NCBI GenBank assembly: GCA_963281255.1
Contig: OY725504.1
Coordinates: 1,178,001-1,242,000 of the forward strand
Direction: 5' to 3'
Length of the DNA: 64,000 bases
DNA from: Aphrocallistes beatrix
Lineage: Eukaryota; Porifera; Hexactinellida; Sceptrulophora; Aphrocallistidae
In this document: in pieces, positions 56,805 through 64,000 of the stretch
Layout of the letters: every line of letters starts with the position of its first letter
Position numbering within the stretch: position 1 is the stretch's first letter
The notes under the pieces: generated by a model
What the model was told of the DNA's origin: nothing
The model's input: the letters and a program-made list of their open reading frames with translations, nothing else
The model's database searches: none
Program-made: the position numbers and the translations under genes

Positions 56805-58049
56805 ATGACTTCAGATTTTTCGCAAAGAAATAGCATTCCTGAGGGGATCCAGAGCATCCTCAACACCTGTCAATCTCTCTACCCGGATCAACCAAACCCC
56901 AGACAGGTGGCGGCACAGCTCAAGTTCTGGCTGGGTGGTCCAGATCCTCTCGACTACGTCAGCATCTACTACAACGCTGGAGAGGAAGGAGTCTGTGTCC
57001 CGCACTGGCACTACGTCAGCATGGGACTATCCGACCTGCATGGGGACGAGAGGGTGCATGACAGGGACCTCTGCTCCACTACCAACAGTGACAAGATGAG
57101 CGGTTTCGGTTTCGAGCTTACATTCAGAGTGAAAGTAATGAAGGACCAAAACGAATCGCCCCCTATCTGGCCGGTGGAACTAATGCAGTTACTCGCCTCC
57201 TACATATTCAGCTCACACACAGACTTCAAGGCAGGAGATTACGTCTCGTGGAACAGTCCAATCGACAAATGCAATTCTCTCCTCACGCAGCTTTTCATCG
57301 TCGAGGATGCACAACTTTCGCCGGCACAGACCAAGTTCGGCTGGGTGTCCTTCCTACAGGTGGTAGGTGTCAGTGCGGACGAGCTGAATGCCGCGCAGAG
57401 CTGGAAGGTTGTCGGGATGGTGGACCTGATGAAGGAGCACATGTCCACAGGGGGTCCCTACCAGGTGTGCGATCAGCATCGATCTCTGACGATTTTCCAA
57501 GTGAGTGGGAATGCGAAATCTCGCGTGAATGAAGCCATCAAGCAAGAGGAATGCAGCTTCTCTGGATTCTCCACTGAGTGCGATTGGGTTGAATCGAATG
57601 ATCGCGATGTAGGAACTCTGACGCCGGTTTCTCCACATCACTTTGTCGACCCTAAATTCGCTGCTTCCTGGACGGACATTTCTGGTTCTTCCTTCGAGGC
57701 GCAGGAACCGAAACGCATTCGCGAAGTGACGCTAACTCTGTGCATTGAAGCATTCCTGCTCCTCCCGATGGTTCTGAGAGGCCGGATCAATCGAGGAGAG
57801 CACTTCACATTTCGTTCTTCCACCACTGACGTCGCCATCACTCTGGTGCCTGAAGGGACTAGCGGTACACTCGTTTCTTCTTCTGCTCCCTACGCGGCGA
57901 AATGCTCCTGGCTACAGGTGTACACACCTGTCTCACTGATGGAGGAACTACTCTCAGTGGTTGATGCCTACTACAAACAACTCCAACACAAACAGAAATC
58001 CGAATTCGATTTTCCTTCCTACTCATTACACCTCATAGTTCTTTCCTAA
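56805..58049 (+). CDS. sufu: Suppressor of fused homologue
   Basis: 414 residues in a single exon. In animals SUFU binds and holds GLI/Ci transcription factors in the cytoplasm as a negative regulator of Hedgehog signalling. N-terminal SUFU domain, residues about 15-215: GGPDPLDYVSIYYNAG, HWHYVSMGLSDLHGDERVHD, MSGFGFELTFRVKV, WPVELMQLLASYIF, WVSFLQVVGVSADELNAAQS. C-terminal domain, about 225-410: FSTECDW, LPMVLRGRINRGEHFTFRS, VAITLVPEGTSGTL, PYAAKCSWLQVYTPV. Shorter than the 484 residues of the human protein; the linker between the lobes is reduced. Human SUFU has many exons, so the lack of introns suggests an ancient intronless form or a retrocopy; a TATA box 49 bp upstream argues that it is transcribed. 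ATTAAA at 58131 may be the polyadenylation signal. Confidence 0.95.
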   Translation: MTSDFSQRNSIPEGIQSILNTCQSLYPDQPNPRQVAAQLKFWLGGPDPLDYVSIYYNAGEEGVCVPHWHYVSMGLSDLHGDERVHDRDLCSTTNSDKMSGFGFELTFRVKVMKDQNESPPIWPVELMQLLASYIFSSHTDFKAGDYVSWNSPIDKCNSLLTQLFIVEDAQLSPAQTKFGWVSFLQVVGVSADELNAAQSWKVVGMVDLMKEHMSTGGPYQVCDQHRSLTIFQVSGNAKSRVNEAIKQEECSFSGFSTECDWVESNDRDVGTLTPVSPHHFVDPKFAASWTDISGSSFEAQEPKRIREVTLTLCIEAFLLLPMVLRGRINRGEHFTFRSSTTDVAITLVPEGTSGTLVSSSAPYAAKCSWLQVYTPVSLMEELLSVVDAYYKQLQHKQKSEFDFPSYSLHLIVLS

Positions 58050-59341
58050 ACAAATCATCACTTTGCAATTATTTGATTTCGTAACAGTATTTCTATTTCT
58101 ATTTCTATTTTGTAATATTTTTCAAAACATATTAAATGTTGCTGCTATATCCGTTACAATACTTGGGAGCTCAGTAATTGGTCGAAACTAAAATAATCCT
58201 CATTTTAAAACATAATACTTAATTTTTAGTGTGCACACGAAAAATTAGTCGGTAATGTGACGAAAAATTGGTCCAGGAGACTATTTAGCCCGGCCAAAAA
58301 GTGGTCCCCCCTAGCCAAAATTGGTCCATGTGGAACAAAATTGTTAGCATTTATTCCCTAGAATAAGCATGTGATGTGATGACGTAGCAATCGCTCTAGA
58401 ATGCTCCATAATATGCGACTAGGGCTTCTCCATGCCACTAAACCCCGATAGTCCGAACCCCTCGTACCATCCAAATGCCATTTCGTACCACTAGATGATC
58501 AGGTTCGGATAATCGGAGTTGTGAGGTATACAATTGTATTGTCGTATTAGTCCTATATTTACTTAACTTATTCCACCAATTTAATTATCCATAAAGAATA
58601 GGACAACCGGACCAAAACTGGTCCCCTGGACCAATTTTGTCGTGACAGTAACGTTACTTTTATGAAATAAAAAGGGAACTAGATAAGATGCGGATAAAAT
58701 GGATAATATCTCACATAAAACAGTGAGAATAGGGAAGATACACATTACAAAATATAAGTACTACTACGTTCAGAAAATGAACAAGGGGTTTAATCGAGAG
58801 AACGATCAAGAGAGTGCTTGCAATAAGTGAGAATTGCTTCGCATACTGTCCTTTCTCGGATCCATTCTCAATAAATTGAGTGAGTAGCCTCCATTCATTG
58901 TTTAATATCTTCACTTTAGAGTTTCTATCGTCTGTTCCTAAGATGTTTGTTTGTTGCTGATACTAACAGAAACAATCAGCGCAACTAATTATATCTTCCT
59001 TAACAACACAGCTGGCCAGAATACCTTTATTAGAAAATGCTTGAATTGGAAATTCAGAAGTCAGAAACAAAACGTAAAACAGTCCCTGAGCGATATCACT
59101 TAGTAAATACACTTACAGAATTCAGTTTCGAGGATTTTGTTTTCTTCGATCAAATCTAAATTTAACACTATTTCGTAATATGAGTATTACACAACTCGGA
59201 AACTATATTATCATAGATATTTAGACTTGTACTTCTTTCTTCTCAGTGGATTCATTCAATTTCAGAATTATCATCATACTATGCACGTAGATTGATTGCT
59301 TGTGCAATAAATCGGTGGAGAAGTGTGTTAACTTTACAATA
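58050..59341. other. Intergenic, no supported gene
   Basis: Two TTGGTCC-rich patches (about 58260-58330, 58610-58645) belong to the same GGACC-type repeat as 19655-19912. Short ORFs have no domain. Confidence 0.4.
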
Positions 59342-59662
59342 ATGGAGATCTTGGTTCATCATCCCTTCTTTTTCTGTTTGGATAAATATGGCAATTTCAT
59401 CACGAGTGACAACGGGCGTCACTATAGGCGTCTTAAACCACCCGTCCACTCGTCCACTCGGCAATCACCAGGCGACCCGAAGGACCGGCCAAATAATTTA
59501 TGACGCCTATGGGCGTCACCAAATAAAGATGGTATCAAGATCTGTGAAAGTTATCCACTCGATAGGAAGTAGCTTGATTGAGTCCAGGGGTATTACCATT
59601 TCTGATGCAGAAAATATCTACTCTGCCTCAGCTAATCCCGATAAGATCTTGCTAGCTTTTTA
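59342..59662 (+). pseudogene. Possible small ORF or exon split by a MITE
   Basis: ATG at 59342 opens a frame (MEILVHHPFFFCLDKYGNFI) that reads into the MITE at 59423. If the 89-bp MITE and one 8-bp duplication (97 bp) are removed, this frame continues into the open frame ending TAA at 59660-59662 (VSRSVKVIHSIGSSLIESRG), about 74 codons in all. The frame match could be chance (one in three). No domain recognised. Confidence 0.3.
59423..59511. mobile_element. Short hAT MITE (CATAGGCG family), 89 bp
   Basis: TATAGGCGTCTTAAA and ATGACGCCTATG; perfect 8-bp duplication GGCGTCAC at 59415-59422 and 59512-59519. Confidence 0.85.
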
Positions 59663-59873
59663 ATGTATTCTTTGTTTCGTTGCTGTTTATTCTTTGTATA
59701 TCTGATTAATATATTTTGTAGAATCAATTGTTAGATTTTAGATTTTATTATTTTCCCACATGAAATAACTTGCTTGTTAATTGTCGATTCTTTTAGACAT
59801 TCATATAAATTTAGTTTTCTACCACAAACACGTACATCACTCCTCTATTTCTTTAAGAGAGCGACACTAATCG

Positions 59874-60080
59874 TCATTTGTTTTCTTCCTTTTCTGCCAG
59901 ACAATTATATTCCTTGCAAATTGTGATCTCCATCACTACACTTAACGTTGAGTCATCTTCCTCAGAGTTAGCCCCGCTTGTCACAGGAATGTGTTGCGTC
60001 ATTTCCGGTTTAAGCCATATAAGTTTAGGGTTACTATAAATAGAAGAATCCCAATGCTTCCAAGGGGTAGTACGTGTCAA
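59874..60080 (-). CDS. Possible exon of unknown gene
   Basis: 68 codons ending at a TGA, rich in charged residues (TSGANSEEDDSTLSVVMEIT, CLAEKEENK), like a cytoplasmic tail. The frame is open at its upstream end with no clear ATG. No second exon or domain found. Confidence 0.2.
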   Translation of the reverse strand: MTRTTPWKHWDSSIYSNPKLIWLKPEMTQHIPVTSGANSEEDDSTLSVVMEITICKEYNCLAEKEENK

Positions 60081-60270
60081 GAGAATGAATGTATGTGAAT
60101 GAGAGATATAGTTTTAGTCAGCAAGTTTAGGTTATGCATTTGTTAATGCAGTTTATTCTGCTTAATTAATTGGGACAAGTCTCCAGGAATGGAATGGTTA
60201 ATTGGGAACACTGGTTATTAACCTGGATTCGGGACCTGCTGATATGTCTCAATTGATCGACGGTATACAT

Positions 60271-60582
60271 CAGAGTTGCACGCGGGCCGGAAATCTTGGC
60301 AGGACTCCCCGCGATGACAACCGAGACGATGTTTTTAATTGTCACGAGGTACCAATTAAGGAATACTTACGTAAATGGAACTTTGTTAGTTTCCACTTAT
60401 TTGTGTTTGCAGAAACTCACTCCCATAAAAGGATTCCCTAAGTGTAGTCTACTTATTATGTTTATAGTTAGTAACTTACAAAGCGGGCCAAAAATATTTA
60501 TGCGGGCTTCTTGCGGGCTGCGGGCCGGGTTAACTTAAAATTGCGGGCCGCGGTTGCAAATTTCGGCCCGCGTGCAACTCTG
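60271..60582. mobile_element. hAT MITE (CAGAGTTGCACGCGG family), copy 2
   Basis: 312 bp, ends as in 38491; perfect 8-bp duplication GTATACAT at 60263-60270 and 60583-60590. Ends 75 bp before the vasohibin start codon, so it lies in the promoter or leader. Confidence 0.95.
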
Positions 60583-60657
60583 GTATACATGATTCAGGCA
60601 TTCAGCTAAACGCTTCATCTCTCTTCCAGTTGTTCCTTCCGGACTATAGAGTCTGGC

Positions 60658-63600
60658 ATGGAAGAGAAAGTACTAGCTTGTCCTAGCAACGAGTCAGTCA
60701 GACTCATTAACAAGTCAGGAATACCTCTAAGCTACGATTCCATAGAGAAACTGTGGAGCAGAGTCAGACGGAAACATCCTGACGGACAAGCCGTGGAATT
60801 CCGTATACGCGACTGTACCAACCTCTCCTATGTCAGTAACTTCCTTAAGTCTTTGATAATGTTGCATATCTAGATAAATATACGTATTTTGAAATGCATT
60901 TAGCAACTCTCAAATTCAAATAAAATCTCTAAGACCAGGGTTTCTTCCAAATAATGAGATCGTGTGTACGCTATATCAGCAGGTATCTTCATGTCCGGCG
61001 CCATGTTCTATGGGCAGTGGGTGTTCTAAGAGGGATTTCTCTGAAACTGGGTGTACATGTTTAGGGGATATATCTGTACAATTAGATAAAAGAGGAGGCA
61101 GTGGTGTCCAGACACCCAGAACACCCCCGGTGGCGCCGGCCCTGATCTTATATATTAAAAACGCTAGGATTGTTTTTGTCCGAATTGATTGAAGAACTGG
61201 CAAGTCTAGAGATATGAAAATTTGGCATATAGTAGGTGTCATATGAGTCTACGATTATATTCGAAGATCTAAACGAAATTTTCACACTTCTGCAAAAAAT
61301 GGAGAACTATTTTTCACACATTTCTATATAATTTTGTAGGACTCCACAATAAACGTCATTGAATTAAACCTCAAAGCACTAACTTATATTCAATGTTAAT
61401 TTGTTTACAATAAATACATAAAGTAAACTAATCTCAAAAATATGATAGAAACTAGCTTCCAACTGTTGGCCTGTTGTAATAAAGGGTGTAGATTCCAAAT
61501 ATCGTATTTTCGATCTGATATTGATAATTTTTTGTCTACATAAAGCAAGCAAATTTGAAATGGATTAGTGATAGTAATCAGGGTTTCATGCAAAGGGTGA
61601 TAGGGAGGGGGTACTTGCCCCCCTAGAAATAAAATGAATCATAGAATGAAGAGATATGATTTAGTACCTGCCCCCCTTGAATTTTTAGATATCCCAGATT
61701 GCCCCCTTGCATGTAAATTCTGTATGAAACACTGGTAATCAATATTTGGCACCCGTAGGGAATTTGTTGATATTCCCAGGTGACTGCGTGTACGAAGTGT
61801 TCGCTAGCCACTCTACGCAGCGCTGTACTGATATATTAATCTTTGTTTCCATTTTCTCAGCCACCAATACCGAGACCGCCACTACTCACAGGGACAGTAC
61901 CTGCTAGCCAGAAGGTGACACAGCTACAGCAGTATTTGTTGCAGCTTGAGTATCCTCTCTTAGACAATTTTTATTTGTTAATGAATCGTTATAAATAACA
62001 TTGCTTCCTTAACTAATTGAAGGTACAACCACACAGGAATGCAGTATTTTGAGATTAGGAAAAATAGATCCATCACCAGGTAATTTCATTTTAAATCTGA
62101 GTTCGTATCCATATTCTGTTAGTTTTATAAGTTTGCAGGTTAGCTGAGATCGCTAAGGACATAATGAGAGAGTGTCTACCAATCAAATGCCTGGAAGCTG
62201 TTGTCTTAGCTATGTACGTACTTTCACACCTTTGTTTGTTTTATTATGAATATTTACTACTTCAATTCAGATTCAGTCTTTTGGAATTGTGCTCAGTAAT
62301 ACTGTCTCTATCGCAGAGTTGCACGCGGGCCGAATATAATAGTTTGTGGGCGGAGCCCACAAACTATTATATTCGGCCCGGCAGGACTCCCCGCGATGAC
62401 AACCGAGACGATGTTTTTAATTGTCACGAGGTACCAATTAAGGAATACTTACGTAAATGGAACTTTGTTAGTTTCCACTTATTTGTGTTTGCAGAAACTC
62501 ACTCCCATAAAAGGATAGTCTACTTATTATGTTTATAATTAGTAACTTACAAAGCGGGCTTCTTGCGGGCCGCGGTTACAAATTTCGGCCCGCGTGCAAC
62601 TCTGCTCTATCGTGACAGTTTGTGATATATTCCGACTTCTGTTTTTTCTATACACATAGTCTCCTTGTCATATGTTTACTTATTTAGGTACTTATTGGCA
62701 CCTCTAGAAGAATTGAAATGTTTCGTGATCGGGTTTAAATCAGAATTTAAGAGCAAAACTCACAGGTTATCAGAATTTATATATTATACATTCATAGGCG
62801 CCAAGTATGGGTCTCTGGGTAGGGCCGGAGGGATTGACCGATTCTAAACTATTTATCAACTTTTGATTATTAGGCCACTGTTAATAAAATGTTTTCAGCT
62901 CCAAAGGGCCTTCAGTGGGGATGCTGGCGGGCGGTATTTCATGATCACATCTCATCATTAATAATGTAATTGAGTCTGGTACTTGAAGGCCCAAGTTAGA
63001 TCACCATTGGGCTTAACCGGAGGACAAGTTTAGCGCTCGCGCTCTTGGCCATCACTGGTAGATCGATAATTGAGTGTCAAAGATTCAAAAACATTTCCTG
63101 GGAGGCAGGGCCCAAAGCCCCCAGGTATGTATTTGTTTTCCAAAACTTGGCGCCTATGTATATATTATTAATAATTATAATATTGTTTAATAAAGGTTAA
63201 CATTTGGTAAAATGGGTCGATTTTGAAAATTAAAGTCTTGTTGGGCAAAGAACATGTTGTTATGATGTTTAAAAGTTAAAGGTCCCCCCACTCTCAGTGT
63301 TGTTGAACTTTAAAACACCATAATTGGCAAAAGCTCCTATCTCGATTCTGAGCAGCCGATATGATTCTGCGATTCACGTCAAGAAAGTTAATATAGCACG
63401 AACACTCACTGAGTAATGCTGCCACAAAGGAATGGGAGTTGAGATTTTTGCAAAAAGATCCTTCGCAAGTTGTTACTCCATGTGACGATTTTGGGACCCC
63501 AAAAAAACCTTTGGGGTTTTAGGCAAGAATAAGCAAGTTGAACTTGTTCTTTGCTCAAACAAGGCTTTTTTATTAAATTTTCAAAATCGACCCATTTTAC

Positions 63601-63964
63601 CGAATGTTAAAGAGTAGAATTCTCAGCCTAGAAACTTAATGGATAGTATCAACTTGCGCTGAAACAATATCGTTTTACTTTACCTGAACACTGTGCTTAG
63701 TGTTCTGCGTACGTATGTAGTTTAGATATACTATCAGTGAATCAGAGTTGGAATTGGTCCGCTTTTCGGAACCAGCCAACATCAAACCTGAATCTGAACC
63801 CGTTTCCACTCTGCAATCTTAGTAGCTATCACATCGCATCAGGATATATGCTATCTACCTATGTATTTAGACACGTGGTAATGGGTGTGTATTCCAATGG
63901 AATATTCGGTACAGTCGGACTCAGCAGGAGATCTGAACTGATGTACAAGCAGATGAAATTTGAG
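60658..63964 (+). CDS. vash: Vasohibin (tubulin carboxypeptidase), 3' end outside window
   Basis: Six exons: 60658-60831, 61861-61949, 62023-62079, 62139-62213, 62688-62765, 63871-63964 (phases 0,2,2,2,2,0); 189 visible residues. Vasohibins with their partner SVBP remove the C-terminal Tyr of alpha-tubulin. Matches: KSGIPLSYDSIEKLWSRV and KHPDGQAVEFRIRD (N-terminal region), LQQYLLQLEYNHTGMQYFEI, MRECLPIKCLEAVVLAMYL with the nucleophile Cys, THRHVVMGVYSNG with the His, and TVGLSRRSELMYK with the Ser of the unusual Cys-His-Ser triad. All three are kept, so an active enzyme is expected. The ATG at 60658 is assumed as start; a CAG acceptor-like site at 60630 leaves an upstream exon possible. A donor (GTCAGT at 63965) shows the gene continues. 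Introns hold four transposons. Confidence 0.9.
61146..61832 (+). mobile_element. HeliA element in vasohibin intron 1, decayed 3' end
   Basis: TCTTATATATTAAAAACGC after A; HeliA body with CAACTGTTGGCC near 61462; a degraded GC module (GTACGAAGTGTTCGC, CTACGCAGCGC) near 61790-61825. Carries a further insert at about 61580-61733 with CAGGGTTTCATGC / TATGAAACACTG ends. Confidence 0.6.
62314..62604. mobile_element. hAT MITE (CAGAGTTGCACGCGG family), copy 3, in vasohibin intron 4
   Basis: 291 bp; perfect 8-bp duplication CTCTATCG at 62306-62313 and 62605-62612. Near the left end a 25-bp hairpin (GAATATAATAGTTTGTGGGC and its inverse) replaces part of the sequence seen in copy 1. Confidence 0.95.
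62793..63158. mobile_element. hAT-like MITE (CATAGGCG family) in vasohibin intron 5
   Basis: CATAGGCGCCAAGT and ACTTGGCGCCTATG-type right end (AACTTGGCGCCTATG); flanks TATACATT / TATATATT agree at 7 of 8. Contains the segment shared with 20699-20795. Confidence 0.75.
63201..63606. mobile_element. TTAA-flanked MITE in vasohibin intron 5
   Basis: CATTTGGTAAAATGGGTCGA and inverted right end TCGACCCATTTTACCGAATG; TTAA at 63197-63200 and 63607-63610. The TTAA target points to the piggyBac or Kolobok type; 406 bp, no ORF. Confidence 0.75.
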
Positions 63965-64000
63965 GTCAGTTCGTTCATTCATATTATTAATAATAGAGCT

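Overview
This is animal nuclear DNA: AT-rich, with spliced genes, GT..AG introns, TATA-type core promoters and very dense DNA transposons. Clear homologues of Suppressor of fused and vasohibin indicate a metazoan. Short introns, several single-exon genes and the transposon mix would fit an early-branching invertebrate such as a sponge, but that placement is only a guess.

Genes, left to right. 1-5089 (+): a nine-exon gene, cut by the left window edge, encoding at least four tandem NADAR domains; intron phases agree at every junction. 8295-9413, 14708-15820 and 24205-25314 (+): three single-exon paralogues of an unrecognised multi-pass (about seven-helix) membrane protein, each with a TATAAATA box about 40 bp before the ATG and a kappaB-like decamer/undecamer further upstream. 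36739-37686 (-): a DUF1647 type II membrane protein. 39623-39985 (+): an N-terminal fragment of an ELOVL-type fatty acid elongase. 56805-58049 (+): a single-exon Suppressor of fused homologue. 60658-63964 (+, running off the right edge): a vasohibin gene in six visible exons with the Cys, His and Ser of the family in place. A few short ORFs (21705-21969 -, 59342-59662 +, 59874-60080 -) are possible exons only.

Most of the rest is mobile DNA, and many boundaries can be read exactly. There is a Tc1/mariner DD37D element with an intact transposase (9535-10835), a hAT element with a one-base frameshift (51963-54878), two degenerate Tc1/mariner transposase copies plus a third relic, a truncated Ty3-type gag-pol piece, two Helitron-like families (called here HeliA and HeliB) with A^T target sites, many hAT MITEs with 8-bp target duplications, and pogo-like MITEs flanked by TA. 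Unusual are several foldback-like elements whose inverted ends are themselves tandem repeat arrays, and two copies of a 1.07-kb palindromic element with 7-bp target duplications on either side of the Ty3 fragment.

Two segmental duplications (7963-11300 with 14332-16530; 44356-47842 with 50041-51205) supply empty sites that verify several insertions and order them in time. No rRNA, tRNA or CRISPR array was found.
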